Source: Acetivibrio thermocellus ATCC 27405 (GTDB taxonomy: Bacteria > Bacillota > Clostridia > Acetivibrionales > Acetivibrionaceae). From it: DNA of 64,000 nt. The stretch is from assembly GCF_000015865.1 (NCBI RefSeq), contig NC_009012.1, positions 2,411,081 to 2,475,080 on the forward strand, given 5' to 3'. Numbering within the stretch: position 1 is the first letter of the stretch; every line of letters begins with the position of its first letter. The notes beneath the pieces were generated by a model. It searched no databases, was not told the DNA's origin, and saw only the letters and a program-made list of their open reading frames with translations. A program made the translations under genes and the position numbers. Shown here piece after piece: positions 10,291-21,193 of the stretch.

Positions 10291-10430
10291 GGCATAAAAT
10301 TGCCACCGGTATGTTTTTCTATTATGTTATGCTCAAACAAAGTTTCTAGAATCCAGATGTATTCATTATTACTACGTTTAGCTTTTCATAAATACTTTAT
10401 ACTTCATCTTACAAAATTTTGAGGTTCTGG

Positions 10431-12854
10431 TTATTGCGGAAAAGCATCAATAATTCTAAGTATATATCTTTTTAAATATGCGTAATCAGTAGAATTTACC
10501 TCACCGTCGGAATTAACATCAGCTCTTAAAAGTTCATCATAATTAAACTGAGTTTCTCGAATCAAATACTTTTTAAGTTTCATCATGTCAAGCGAATTTA
10601 TATTTCCATCTAAAACTATATCTCCTTTTTTAACTTCAGGAACAACTTTTGTCAATGCAATATTCTTGAATAAAACGTCGTATCCTGGGGTATTGTCGCT
10701 ACAAATACGGATAATCGCTGAGGCACCGACACTTAAATCCCAGTCGCTGATATCAAAGGTTACTTCATATCGCTGCCATTGTCCATTCACTGTTACCGAT
10801 TTTTTTGGGTTTTTTTCGATGAGAGAATACCCTTCGTATCTTACATAGTGTGGTCGTACCTCTACCGTAGTTTTGTTTCCGTTATAACTTCTTGCTTCAA
10901 AGCTGATAGTATATACCCCCGCACCATATTTTTCCAATTCATCTGTTACAACAGTGTATAATCCTTGATTGTAAATATTACTGGTAACAATACAACGCAA
11001 TACAACTTCACCATTATCAACATATGGTTTGAGTGTTGCACCCGGATTGCTATAAGGATTATATCGACATGCAAAGGAATAGTCTTTCAATAGATTTTTA
11101 CTGCTATCCACTACAGGAGAGAGAATCACAGCCGATTTTTCGCTGTCATATACAGCTTTTGTATAATAACGATTTATTTCATCAAGAGAAATATATTTGA
11201 TACCGTTTTGCGTTGTTCCTTTTGTGTTTGCATTTATTTTGATATCCAGTAAATTACAGATTTCAGTTTCAGGTAATAATATTTCACTTCCGTCGCCAAT
11301 GGGCTGATGCTGTAATTTCTGCAAATTATGGTTGATATATACCTTTTTGTTATATGTATAGTTCACTTTGTTTCGCACACAGTAAAGAGGATATTCCGGT
11401 TTTGTACCGTCATTATTGATTGAAATGGTGAGTTCATTACTATCCTTATACTGAGGCTTGAAGTCGCTTTCTGATGTAATCAGTTTACCGTCAATATAGC
11501 AGTTTTTAAAATTCAGTTTATAATTTGATGTATGTAAAAGTGTGTCATTATTGATTATATGAATAGCTTGTCCTGCTTTAGTATTCCATTCTGTCACAAT
11601 GGATGAACCCCTGATTGCGTTGAAACGACAATTGTTAAAATAAAAATTCTTGACTGCATCGCCCATATTCTTGCCACTGAAAATCCATGGCGTATTGATA
11701 ACATCAACACAGTCCAGGTTGTTGAATGTAACGTTCTTTACAACAGATTGTATCTTTGCTCCGTTATACCAGTTATTTATAATTCCCTCATCAGCACGGA
11801 ATACATAGATATCTGTAAATTCTACATCATAGGGAAGCGTATGCTGTGGAAAAAATGCGGCACATGTTGTTCCCATGATACAGTTGCTGATGCGATGATA
11901 CCCATAACCGCCGCTATATGTAAATCCATTGTCGCTGACATACCAAAAGCAATTTGTAATGGTTACATTTCCAGCACCGACTGCAACACCGTCAGTACGG
12001 ATTCTTGCTGTCAGACACTTAACATTTTTGATGAGATGGTTAGTACCTAGAAGATACATATGGTATCCTTGAGAATCTATAATTTTTACATCTTTAATTG
12101 TAAAATTGTTACCGTTCACGTCCATATAGATGTTCGTTCTATCCTCTGTCACGGATGCGTCATGCAAGTCACTAAATGGGTCAAGCAAGATTCCATGTCC
12201 GCAAATGGTAACATTATTCGATTTAATAATCAGACGACTGTAAAACACGCATCCCGGTGCAATATATATCGTTCTGATTTTTTCATCAAGCGTATAATAT
12301 GCACTGTTTTCATCAGGGTCAAACCATGGCTCATCCACATACAGAACAGATTCGTCATTCAGGTCTATATCGTAATCTTCGGGAGCATCTGCAAAAACCG
12401 AAAGAATGGTATCATCATCGTCATCAAGGCGAATCATAAATTTTGTATCATTCTCATTAAGCCACACAGAGATAACACCATCATGAAATTCGTTTCGATA
12501 TCTCTTTGCACTTGGCAAAACACTGTATGTTTCAAAATCACGATAAACGGTAATATCAACCCGAACCTCTCCTGTGAAAGCAAATTCGCAGAATCTTCTG
12601 TTAAAGTCAGGTGATAAGCATCTGTAAGCCATCTGTTCTCCGTTTGCATTGCGATTATATACGGGAATCGTTTTAGATTGATTGCCTTGATGTACTGTTA
12701 CACTATAATCATAACAGCGTGGAATTCTTTCATCATATTCGGGATAGATAATAAGCTGTCCACCATCTTCCGCAAAAGCCTCAATGATAAAATTCAACGG
12801 AAGAAAATTGAAGATTAGCAATAAAGTAAGAATGAGAGAGATGGCCTTTTTCAT
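10431..12854 (-). CDS. Dockerin-bearing secreted right-handed beta-helix protein
   Basis: This is an 807-residue extracellular cellulosomal protein. It has a signal peptide (about 1-28). A beta-sandwich-like region is followed by a parallel beta-helix (about 190-460; IIKSNNVTICGHGILLDP, ITNCFWYVSDNGF), as in polysaccharide lyases and GH28/GH49-type glycosidases. About 580-735 looks like a CBM4/9-type sandwich (SKNLLKDYSF, WQRYEVTFD). The C-terminus is a type I dockerin of two duplicated calcium loops, the second being DVNSDGEVNSTDYAYLKRY. The first loop begins DIVLDGNINSLD and departs from the usual DxNxD pattern. A pectin- or dextran-like substrate is plausible but not shown. The gene stands alone, minus strand, with a 523-bp upstream region. 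Confidence 0.85.
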   Translation of the reverse strand: MKKAISLILTLLLIFNFLPLNFIIEAFAEDGGQLIIYPEYDERIPRCYDYSVTVHQGNQSKTIPVYNRNANGEQMAYRCLSPDFNRRFCEFAFTGEVRVDITVYRDFETYSVLPSAKRYRNEFHDGVISVWLNENDTKFMIRLDDDDDTILSVFADAPEDYDIDLNDESVLYVDEPWFDPDENSAYYTLDEKIRTIYIAPGCVFYSRLIIKSNNVTICGHGILLDPFSDLHDASVTEDRTNIYMDVNGNNFTIKDVKIIDSQGYHMYLLGTNHLIKNVKCLTARIRTDGVAVGAGNVTITNCFWYVSDNGFTYSGGYGYHRISNCIMGTTCAAFFPQHTLPYDVEFTDIYVFRADEGIINNWYNGAKIQSVVKNVTFNNLDCVDVINTPWIFSGKNMGDAVKNFYFNNCRFNAIRGSSIVTEWNTKAGQAIHIINNDTLLHTSNYKLNFKNCYIDGKLITSESDFKPQYKDSNELTISINNDGTKPEYPLYCVRNKVNYTYNKKVYINHNLQKLQHQPIGDGSEILLPETEICNLLDIKINANTKGTTQNGIKYISLDEINRYYTKAVYDSEKSAVILSPVVDSSKNLLKDYSFACRYNPYSNPGATLKPYVDNGEVVLRCIVTSNIYNQGLYTVVTDELEKYGAGVYTISFEARSYNGNKTTVEVRPHYVRYEGYSLIEKNPKKSVTVNGQWQRYEVTFDISDWDLSVGASAIIRICSDNTPGYDVLFKNIALTKVVPEVKKGDIVLDGNINSLDMMKLKKYLIRETQFNYDELLRADVNSDGEVNSTDYAYLKRYILRIIDAFPQ

Positions 12855-13377
12855 AATTATAATATCCCCCTTTTAAAAACATGAAACGAGAAATAAATAT
12901 ACCTAAGGTTTGTAACTATCTATATATATTATTGTATCAAACTATATATAATTATTGTGTCAAATCAAATACACTGGAGTCAATGGCACAAAGCAAATTG
13001 CGTTGTAACATATTTTTATTATGATTTGTCCAATTATTGCCATATTTTAATAGGTCAGCCGGGAATATCAGAAAAAGTGTGTAAATTAATTTTACTTTAG
13101 AAATTCAACGTTGATATTTCTATATTAAATAATATTGCCATTAATGTGGTAAATTATACATTAAAAATTGCATTCGTTCGGTGTTAGTTGTAATAATTCA
13201 TACCGTAGTTCCCTTTAATTTACTTAATTTATACCGATTAGCTAATATAGCAAATTTCTATATATTATAAATAAATTTCGACATTTTAAATGTAAATTCT
13301 TTATAAAAATGGGGTTTTTTATCACAAATTTCGACAGAAATAACAATTTGAATCACTTTACTAATTGTATTATTTTG
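12855..13377. other. 523-bp AT-rich intergenic region upstream of the dockerin gene
   Basis: No gene is visible. The likely ribosome site AAAAGGGGG lies just upstream of the dockerin start. Two near-identical direct copies of ATTATTGT(A/G)TCAAA (12929-12942 and 12951-12964) place TTGACA/TTGATA boxes on the minus strand. The TTGACA at 12963-12958 could be a -35 element, but I could not pair it with a good -10 at normal spacing. The rest, upstream of about 13000, has no recognised signal. Confidence 0.4.
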
Positions 13378-16300
13378 TCAAAAACCCAAAATTCTCCCAT
13401 CCCAGAAAAGATATATATACTTCTCCTTTACCTTCTTTCCGGTGAGCATCTCCAGCGCCCTGGCATAATAAAGAATCTGCACCTTGTATCTTTCCCGAAT
13501 CGTCTCAACATTCCCCGGAGCCACATAATCGGTCTTGTAATCCACCAGCACAATACCGTCCGGCTCTTCAAAATAGCAGTCGACAACTCCCTGCAGAAGA
13601 AGTGTCTCACCGTGACAGGCCTCATCTTCCATATCCCTGTACAGCTCATGGCACGGTATCTCAATATTAAACGGCACCTCACGGTTTATGCTTTTTGAGG
13701 CCAGCATCCTCTTTCCAAGAGGGGAATTTAGAAAACGCCGGATTCTGGCTGCATCCACACTCTGTGCCTGTTGAGGTGTCAACAAATCTTTTGCCACCAT
13801 TTCTTCAATCTGGGCTTCAATATCCTCCCTACCGTAATCCAAGTGCTGCATGACAAAGTGAAGTATCGTGCCCTTCTCGGCATAAGTCAGGCCTTTCTTT
13901 TCCTCCAAAAACATTGGCTTTTTCACCAAAACCGGCATGTAATCCGGAAATTGCATTACATCTTCCGAAACCACCTCGTTGTAACGCCTTTTCAGCTCCG
14001 TCACTGAAACCTTTGCAGGCACTTTGGAAGCTTTAACGTAAGGATAACTCCAGCTTAGCCTTCTTGCTGTTTCTTCTGCATATTCCGAAGGCTCTTCTTT
14101 TTCCAAACTGTCCAGCCACTTTATAAACTCACTTTCTCCCTGTTCCTCCGAAACTCCGCTGCTTTGCACATCGGTTTTATTCCATATCTTTACACTCCAC
14201 ACCGACGGGTCATCTATGAGCAGTCCCCGGAAACCGGCGCTTCCCACACAGTCCCTAAGTCCGCCGCAGTTTTTGTGCCTCAAAAGCGCAGGTCCAATCC
14301 AGTCAAGGTAATTGGCTCCGCTTAGCATATCATAGGCCGAAAGCCTGCTTTTCTGAACGGATGCACTATCCAGCCACTTCTCCACCGCCTTGCGCACATT
14401 CTTCACAGCACCGGTTATAACAAGCTTTTCCCGTGCTCTGGTCAGGGCAACGTACAGTATCCTCATTTCCTCTGAAAGGGTTTCAGCCTTAATCTTTTCC
14501 CTTATAGCCTGTTTGGCCACCGACGGCCATGACAGTCTCAGCTTGTGGTCCACCACATCCGGGCCGAAACCAAGTTCATGGTGCAGAAGAATGCTCTTGT
14601 TCATATCCTGAAGGTTGAACTTCTTTCCACACCCAGCAACAATCACCACCGGAAACTCCAGTCCCTTGCTCTTGTGAATGCTCATTATGCGCACCACATT
14701 GTCATTTTCACTCAAAATTTTTGCGCTTCCCATGTCGCCCCTGCTGCTTTTTAATTTGTCTATAAAGTTTATAAAATTGAATAATCCTTTATAGCTGGTC
14801 TCCTCAAACTGCCGGGCCCGCTCATACAATATTCTAAGGTTTGCCTGCCGCTGCTCCCCTGCAGGCATTGCTCCGACAATGCTGTAATAACCGGTATCAT
14901 TGTAAAGCTGCCACAACAACCGGTCAGTGGACATGTACAGCGACATTTCCCTCCATTTCTGAAGGTTTTCAAGAAATGCCGAAGCTTTCCCTGCCGCTTC
15001 TCCCTGCCCGCTTTCCGCCAGCTTTTTTAATGCATCAAACAGAAGCGCTTTTTTGTCAACAAGCCTCAATTCCGCAAGCTCATCGGTGGTAAAGCCGACA
15101 ATCGGCGAACGCAGCACCGAAAGCAAAGGAATGTCCTGCAAAGGATTGTCAATAATCTGCAAAAGGGACAGCATTACCTGGACTTCCACTGTTTTAAAAA
15201 ATCCGGTTCCGGTATCGGCAAAAACCGGTATTCCCATCACGGACAGTTCATCAACAAAAACCTCCGCCCAGTTCCTTGTGGTTCTGAGAAGTATTACAAC
15301 GTCCCGGTATTCAACCCTGCGGTACTCGTTTTTTGCCTTGTCAAAAACACTAAAATACCGCCCATTTTCATCCGGTTTCATCAGTTCAAGGATTCTTCGG
15401 CCCACCAGCCTTGCTTCACACTGGATGCTGTCCAGCATTTCCTCATCCTCTTCTCCTTCGTCGGCCTGCCGCCCTTCCTCACCTTCATTTTCAAACGTAA
15501 AATTTTTATCTTCGTCCTCCGTCTGAATCAGATGGAACTCAACTTCTCCACCGACCGTTATATCTTCCTTGGCGTTTTCATCAAAAACCGCTCCGAAATT
15601 CAAAGCCTCGGCATCAGTGTAATCCAGTTCCCCGGCGCCTGTTGACATAATCTGTTTGAACAGGAAATTGACAGCGTCAATCACTTCCCTGCGGCTTCTG
15701 AAATTCCTGGAGAGTATTATTTTGCGGCAGGGACTGCCCTTATCCGGCAAATAGGTGTTGTACTTTTCAAGAAACAACTCGGGCCTTGCCTGCCTGAAAC
15801 GGTAAATACTCTGCTTAACATCTCCCACCATAAATACACCGGGACTTGCGTCATCCCCTTTGGATATCATATTGATAATGGTCTCCTGCACCAGATTGCT
15901 GTCCTGGTACTCGTCCACCAAAATCTCCGCAAACCGTTCCCTGTATGAAATGGCGGTTCTGGAAGGTATTATGCTTCCGTCTTCCTTTCTTTCTGTAAGA
16001 ATCTCCAGACAAAAATGCTCCAGGTCGTTAAAATCCACTACAGATTTGCGGTTTTTCTTTTCCGCATACTTTTCCGCAAGCTGCTTTACCAAGTTTGCCA
16101 GGCATTTCATTTTTGGATACAAGGCTTTTAAATCGCTTATAATTTCATTGGAAACAGACGTAATTACCTTTTCCCGAAACTTTCTTATCCTTTGCTTTAC
16201 ATCATCCCGGATTTTCTTTACAATTTCCTGCTTATCCTTGTCAACCTCTCTGCCGCAGCGGGGCAGCGTTGCAAACTCAAAGCCCTGGAGCGCGTTAAAA

Positions 16301-17133
16301 ATCCTGTCCCACTGCATTTCGCTTTCTTCATTTAAAAGCTTGAGCAGCGCATCAACATTGGCGAGGTCCTCCATATATACAGCCCGGTATTTCTCCAGCC
16401 CTGAAGCATCCTTCAATATCTCCAGCGCACGGGATATCATTTCTTTCAAGCCTTCAAGTTCAATCTTCACAGAGCTTAAAAGCACACTGCCCCAAAGAGT
16501 CTTTCCAAAATCCGTTCCATCGGGAATGTTCATGCTCTCCGTCATTTTTTCCAGCCATTCTTCCGGCCACGGACTGCTCTGGATAAAATCGTACAGATTC
16601 AGCACCATATCCTGAAGTGCCCTGTCATCCCTGTTGCCACCGTAGCATTCCAGAAGTTCAAAAAAATCTTCGTTTTCATTCTCATACTGTTCTTCAAACA
16701 CTTCATCCAAAGCTTCCAGTTTCATAAGCCGGCTTTCGGTTTCATCGGCAATACGAAAACCCGGATCTATGTTAATCTGCTGGAAATTGCTGCGTATCAC
16801 CTCAAGGCAAAAAGAGTGAATGGTGGTAATACATGCTTTTCCCAGCAGTGTAAGTTGTCTTTGAATATTGGCCGAGCCGGGATTCTCCTCCAATTTTTCG
16901 GAAATGGCCTGGGCAATTCTTTCCCTCATTTCGGTGGCGGCAGCATTGGTAAAGGTAACCACCAGCAGCCTGTCAATGTCCACGGGATTTTCTTCGTCGG
17001 TGATTTTTCGGATGATTCTTTCCACCAGTACCGCTGTTTTTCCCGCTCCTGCCGCCGCTGAAACCAAAAGACTCTTTTCATTCCCGGTTATGGCCTCCCA
17101 TTGTTCATCCGTCCATTTAGTCCTCTCACTCAT
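13378..17133 (-). CDS. addA: ATP-dependent helicase/nuclease subunit A (AddA)
   Basis: This 1251-residue protein is the UvrD-type 3'-5' helicase subunit of AddAB, which resects double-strand breaks for RecA-dependent repair. Walker A GAGKT is at 29-33, motif II VDEYQDSN at about 406-413, and motif V/VI RIMSIHKSKGLEFPVV and LYVALTRAREKL follow. The C-terminal RecB-type nuclease motif VDYKTDYV is at 1197-1204. Length is normal for Firmicute AddA. It lies 28 bases downstream of addB, the usual addBA order, so the two form an operon. Confidence 0.97.
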   Translation of the reverse strand: MSERTKWTDEQWEAITGNEKSLLVSAAAGAGKTAVLVERIIRKITDEENPVDIDRLLVVTFTNAAATEMRERIAQAISEKLEENPGSANIQRQLTLLGKACITTIHSFCLEVIRSNFQQINIDPGFRIADETESRLMKLEALDEVFEEQYENENEDFFELLECYGGNRDDRALQDMVLNLYDFIQSSPWPEEWLEKMTESMNIPDGTDFGKTLWGSVLLSSVKIELEGLKEMISRALEILKDASGLEKYRAVYMEDLANVDALLKLLNEESEMQWDRIFNALQGFEFATLPRCGREVDKDKQEIVKKIRDDVKQRIRKFREKVITSVSNEIISDLKALYPKMKCLANLVKQLAEKYAEKKNRKSVVDFNDLEHFCLEILTERKEDGSIIPSRTAISYRERFAEILVDEYQDSNLVQETIINMISKGDDASPGVFMVGDVKQSIYRFRQARPELFLEKYNTYLPDKGSPCRKIILSRNFRSRREVIDAVNFLFKQIMSTGAGELDYTDAEALNFGAVFDENAKEDITVGGEVEFHLIQTEDEDKNFTFENEGEEGRQADEGEEDEEMLDSIQCEARLVGRRILELMKPDENGRYFSVFDKAKNEYRRVEYRDVVILLRTTRNWAEVFVDELSVMGIPVFADTGTGFFKTVEVQVMLSLLQIIDNPLQDIPLLSVLRSPIVGFTTDELAELRLVDKKALLFDALKKLAESGQGEAAGKASAFLENLQKWREMSLYMSTDRLLWQLYNDTGYYSIVGAMPAGEQRQANLRILYERARQFEETSYKGLFNFINFIDKLKSSRGDMGSAKILSENDNVVRIMSIHKSKGLEFPVVIVAGCGKKFNLQDMNKSILLHHELGFGPDVVDHKLRLSWPSVAKQAIREKIKAETLSEEMRILYVALTRAREKLVITGAVKNVRKAVEKWLDSASVQKSRLSAYDMLSGANYLDWIGPALLRHKNCGGLRDCVGSAGFRGLLIDDPSVWSVKIWNKTDVQSSGVSEEQGESEFIKWLDSLEKEEPSEYAEETARRLSWSYPYVKASKVPAKVSVTELKRRYNEVVSEDVMQFPDYMPVLVKKPMFLEEKKGLTYAEKGTILHFVMQHLDYGREDIEAQIEEMVAKDLLTPQQAQSVDAARIRRFLNSPLGKRMLASKSINREVPFNIEIPCHELYRDMEDEACHGETLLLQGVVDCYFEEPDGIVLVDYKTDYVAPGNVETIRERYKVQILYYARALEMLTGKKVKEKYIYLFWDGRILGF

Positions 17134-17161
17134 TTTAAAAATCCACCTTTACTTGAAAGCA

Positions 17162-20100
17162 TTATTCCTCTTCCTCCTGCGCCATAAGACTCCATATCTC
17201 ATCATCCTTTTTATCGTAAAGCAATTTGAAAGTGTTTTCCTTCATTGTGGTGTCAAACTGGCACACCGGCAAGAAACTGCAATACTTGCAGGACGTGGTT
17301 CCCTTCTTTTTGTATGGATTTATGGATACATTTCCCTTCATAATTTCCTCGCACAAATTCTTCAAAAGTTTTCTTACATATTTTCGAAGCAGCTTAAACT
17401 GCTCCATCGTTGCTGCAGACGTATTCTTTCCGAGACTGCCGTCTTTATTAACAGTGGCGGGTATAATCATGGAACTTCCTTCAATGTCCTTATCCATTTC
17501 CCTTATCAGTTTCACATCTGCCAAAAGAAGTCCTTTCATTCTGAGCTGTTTCATTATGGCTTTTTCAATCTCTTCCTCAGTCATTCTGCCGTTTCCTCTG
17601 ATAATCGGGTCGTCAATCTTAAAATACAGCACTCCTCCGGGAAGTACCGGATTGTTCTCATCCGCCTCACCGCTTTCCCAGAGGGCATCCAAATAGGTGA
17701 TTAATTGAATCTGAAGCCCATAGAAAACATCCGACAGCTTGAAATCCTTGCCGCCCGATTTATAGTCAACTATCCTCAAATAGGTGCCGTCCTCGGTTTT
17801 TAACGCATCCACCCTGTCAATCCTTCCTGTAAGATGAATTTTTTCACCTGAATCAAGTTCAATTACAATGGGCGGATACTTTCCGTTTTCTCCAAAGCCT
17901 ACTTCATATGCCACCGGTTCGAAGCTGCTTCTGCGAATGTGTTCCGCAATAAGCCAGACAGCTCTTGCCACCACGCGCTTGAGCCTTAAGGTCAAAGCCG
18001 TGTATCTTCTGGAAGCTGCAATTCCCGACCCTTGCATTTTTTCAAGCATTTCATCCACGATTTCCGAAACCTTTTCACTACACCAGTCACGGTCCAAATC
18101 TCTCCATGAAATATTCCGTTTCGCAACCATCCTTGAAAACTTTTCAATGACGGCATGCATGAAAGTTCCAACGTCCGGCGGGCGCAAAGAATATATCTGC
18201 CTTTCTTTTGCTCCAAGCCCATATTGCACATAAAAGGCAAAGGGACAGGCAGTGTATTTTTCGAGCCGGGATACGCTGGAAACCGCCGGTTCTCCGTAAA
18301 GAGCCGCAATTTTCTCACGGCTTACCGGTTGGGCTAGATTTTTATATTGAAAAGCAGCCCGCAGTGCTTCACATTTCCCTCTCCATTCATCCTGCACAGC
18401 AAACCAGCGGTACGCTTCCTGCCAGACAGGCTTTATCTCTTTTCCGTCCGCTTTTTGGCGCAAAGCCGACACCATGGACTTAAATGCCGGGCTGTTTCCG
18501 GATAAAAGCTCCATTTCCTCCTCCAAAGAACCCGAAGGAAGAATATTACTCGTTTCCGTGATGTTCAAAAACAACTTCCGAAGCCGGAATACAACCAGGG
18601 AAGGCCGCAAGGTTCTTCCTTCATGGTCCGCAATGGACCAGCTGATTCTTAAATAATTTCCGGCTGTGGTCAATGCCCTGTATATCAAGTATTGTCCGTC
18701 AAAAGCCTGAGTTCTTGTATCACTGGCAAGTTCAATCCCCGCATTGTTAAGCACGGCTCTGTCCTGATCGGAAAGAATGCCTTCCTCCATCACTGCAGGC
18801 GGGAAAACCCCGTCATTGGCTCCCAATATATACAAAGCTTTTATTTCATGGCTTCTGGAACGTTCCAGACTCCCTACAAGCACCTGGTCCAGGGAAGCGG
18901 GAATCAATCCTATTTTGCATTCTCCAAATCCGATTTCAAGTATACGGGCAAACTTCTCAATTCCAAAGGTCTCATCCCCCATAACCTCCACTGTGTGGTC
19001 AAAAACTTCCATGACTGCATTCCAAACCTGGGAGTATTCATTGGCAAGATTCAGATTCCCGCTTTCTCTAAACTTTTCAATGGCATCTTCAATTTTCTCG
19101 GGAATTCCCAGGGTGCAAAGGAAATCATAAAGGCTTGCACAAAAGTCGGAAGCTTTCTTTCTGCCTTTGGTTTTCTTCCTGAATTCCATAAGCGGCGCCA
19201 CTACCTGTGCCCTGATACGATTTACGTCTTCCAGGAGCTCCTTTGCTTCTTCAAGGCTTTTTTCATTCGGAATCAGCTCGGGAACCATTTTCCATTCCTC
19301 TGTTTCGGTCCAGCAGCTGCCCCGGATACCGCAGGCTAAGACATAATTCTCCAAACGGTCGATGCTCTCTCGGTCAATGCCGGTGAGCCCGGTTTTTAGG
19401 TAGCGGAACACCGCTTCATATGACCAGTTTTCAATGAAAATATCCAGCATCGACATAATCAGCCGCACCAAAGGGTGGTTAACTATGTCCACTTTCCTGT
19501 CAATAAAGCATGGAATTCCGTATTCTGAAAAAACAGCTTCGATAAGCTTTTCATAGCCGTCAAGGTTTCCGGTAACAACGGCAATCTCCCTGTAGCGCAT
19601 TCCCCTGTCCCGGCAAAGCCGTACAATGTCCCTGGCACAAGCTTCAACTTCGGCAAATATATTGACTGAAGAAAAGAGGGATATATCCTTGGTTTTTTCA
19701 TTGTATGTTTTATACGGATATGCGTAAAGATACTGTTCAAGATGGGAAAGCTCCGGGCTTTGGCTGAAGCGGAACAAAGGCTTGCTGTTCAAAACAACGG
19801 AAGGCTCCACAGGAATACCATTTTCCTTTGCCATCTTTACAAGTTTTCTGTAGGCGGTTTTAATTGATGAAAAGATATCGGTATCATTTAAGTCGCCGTC
19901 CAGGCAATCGGTGCAAAAACTTATGTTAACCCTTTGAGCTTTTTTCATAAGTTGGCCTATTATTTGATATTCCTGGGGAGTAAACCCGGTAAAACCGTCA
20001 ATCCAGATTTCGGCACCGTCGTAAAGGGGAATGGAGCCAAGCTTTTTTGCCGCCAAAGTCAGGTCGTCATCCGGATCCCTGTATCTTTCCGCAATGGTCT

Positions 20101-20602
20101 TTTCAAACAGGTCATATATCGCAGTAAGCTCCATAAGCTTTTCCTTCACAGGATTATCCTCTTCAAGTTCTTTACTCACCTTTTCCAAGTCTTCCGGTGT
20201 AACATTATATTTCTTGAATTCTGTAATAAGAGTGGACAACGTATTGACAAAACCCTGCCGGTCAGCAGTTTTGGAAAACACTCTAAAGCTACCTTTCATT
20301 TTGTCCAAAATCCTGTAAAGAATCATGCATTTGCCTGCCGAGTGGATATGGGGATAGGTAATACCACCCGCTTCATTGAATGTTCTGTAAGCAATACGGC
20401 TAAAGCTCAATACCTCGGTCTTCAGGATACCCCCTGTCCCAAGTACGCTGATAAGGTCTCTTTCAGCCTGAAAGGTAAACTGCTCGGGAACAAGCAAAAC
20501 CAGCGGATGTGTTGCTTTTGAAGTAATCCTTGATTTTATTTCTTCAAGGCAAAAACGGGTTTTCCCACTGCCCGCCCTGCCATATATAAATCTCAAGCTC
20601 AT
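17162..20602 (-). CDS. addB: ATP-dependent nuclease subunit B (AddB)
   Basis: This is the AddB partner of AddA, a helicase-like protein with its own nuclease domain and an iron-sulphur cluster. Walker A GRAGSGKT lies at residues 8-15. The nuclease strand VDYKSGGKDF and the C-terminal cluster CKYCSFLPVC, together with the earlier YTACPF cysteine, supply the usual four Cys ligands. I prefer the ATG at 20602 (1146 residues) because GAGG is about 9 bases upstream. An in-frame TTG at 20611 would add three residues. First gene of the addBA operon. Confidence 0.97.
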   Translation of the reverse strand: MSLRFIYGRAGSGKTRFCLEEIKSRITSKATHPLVLLVPEQFTFQAERDLISVLGTGGILKTEVLSFSRIAYRTFNEAGGITYPHIHSAGKCMILYRILDKMKGSFRVFSKTADRQGFVNTLSTLITEFKKYNVTPEDLEKVSKELEEDNPVKEKLMELTAIYDLFEKTIAERYRDPDDDLTLAAKKLGSIPLYDGAEIWIDGFTGFTPQEYQIIGQLMKKAQRVNISFCTDCLDGDLNDTDIFSSIKTAYRKLVKMAKENGIPVEPSVVLNSKPLFRFSQSPELSHLEQYLYAYPYKTYNEKTKDISLFSSVNIFAEVEACARDIVRLCRDRGMRYREIAVVTGNLDGYEKLIEAVFSEYGIPCFIDRKVDIVNHPLVRLIMSMLDIFIENWSYEAVFRYLKTGLTGIDRESIDRLENYVLACGIRGSCWTETEEWKMVPELIPNEKSLEEAKELLEDVNRIRAQVVAPLMEFRKKTKGRKKASDFCASLYDFLCTLGIPEKIEDAIEKFRESGNLNLANEYSQVWNAVMEVFDHTVEVMGDETFGIEKFARILEIGFGECKIGLIPASLDQVLVGSLERSRSHEIKALYILGANDGVFPPAVMEEGILSDQDRAVLNNAGIELASDTRTQAFDGQYLIYRALTTAGNYLRISWSIADHEGRTLRPSLVVFRLRKLFLNITETSNILPSGSLEEEMELLSGNSPAFKSMVSALRQKADGKEIKPVWQEAYRWFAVQDEWRGKCEALRAAFQYKNLAQPVSREKIAALYGEPAVSSVSRLEKYTACPFAFYVQYGLGAKERQIYSLRPPDVGTFMHAVIEKFSRMVAKRNISWRDLDRDWCSEKVSEIVDEMLEKMQGSGIAASRRYTALTLRLKRVVARAVWLIAEHIRRSSFEPVAYEVGFGENGKYPPIVIELDSGEKIHLTGRIDRVDALKTEDGTYLRIVDYKSGGKDFKLSDVFYGLQIQLITYLDALWESGEADENNPVLPGGVLYFKIDDPIIRGNGRMTEEEIEKAIMKQLRMKGLLLADVKLIREMDKDIEGSSMIIPATVNKDGSLGKNTSAATMEQFKLLRKYVRKLLKNLCEEIMKGNVSINPYKKKGTTSCKYCSFLPVCQFDTTMKENTFKLLYDKKDDEIWSLMAQEEEE

Positions 20603-20719
20603 ATGCTCCAACCTCGATATTCATGTATTGTGTTTAAATGTTTGCAAGTTTATTTTATCATATATTTTCTTAAAAATATTATACAGGTTTCCAATGCTCT
20701 GCCATATCAAATAGGAAAT

Positions 20720-21169
20720 TCACTTTAAATCAGCATGATTTTGATAAGTAATATAGATATGCCCCATACCAAACAATAGTGCTGCCAGCACCAAAAGCCA
20801 ATGCCTTAACAGCAAACCGCTCAGCAGAAAAATGCAGGTAGGAATAACTGCCAAAGCTATAGCCTTTCCCAATGTTTTTCTTTTGAAATATGGAATCCAA
20901 ATGATAATATAAGCTACTGTCAATCCAAGATTGCCAACAACATACACTAACATTTCTTCAACATTTAAAAATCCGAATTTCCAAACCAGGAGAGGTAGCC
21001 ACATAAGAGTCATACACCCATATCTACCTATCTGCTCAGTAAGATTCATTATTCTACTTTTACATTTATTCACCGAATCTTTAGTCCTTAATGCATATAC
21101 TATATTCGGAATCAGCATGACTGTCACAATGACCGCACCAAATAAATTTATCCATCCAAATTCCAACAC
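20720..21169 (-). CDS. Four-span membrane protein next to the toxin cassettes, unknown function
   Basis: The 149 residues have four or five hydrophobic helices (about 5-28, 50-67, 73-94, 101-121, 123-140) and short basic loops. Its start lies about 65 bases below the stop of a Hint-toxin remnant, in the position an immunity gene would occupy. A membrane immunity protein is one possibility. It could equally be an unrelated chromosomal membrane protein. I do not recognise a named family. Confidence 0.65.
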   Translation of the reverse strand: MLEFGWINLFGAVIVTVMLIPNIVYALRTKDSVNKCKSRIMNLTEQIGRYGCMTLMWLPLLVWKFGFLNVEEMLVYVVGNLGLTVAYIIIWIPYFKRKTLGKAIALAVIPTCIFLLSGLLLRHWLLVLAALLFGMGHIYITYQNHADLK

Positions 21170-21193
21170 AAAACCTCCTTGACTATAAGTAAA

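Noticed and set aside
12911-12963. Sigma-A promoter for the dockerin gene
   Set aside because: A good TTGACA exists, but no acceptable -10 box lies at 16-18 bases; mentioned only in the intergenic entry.
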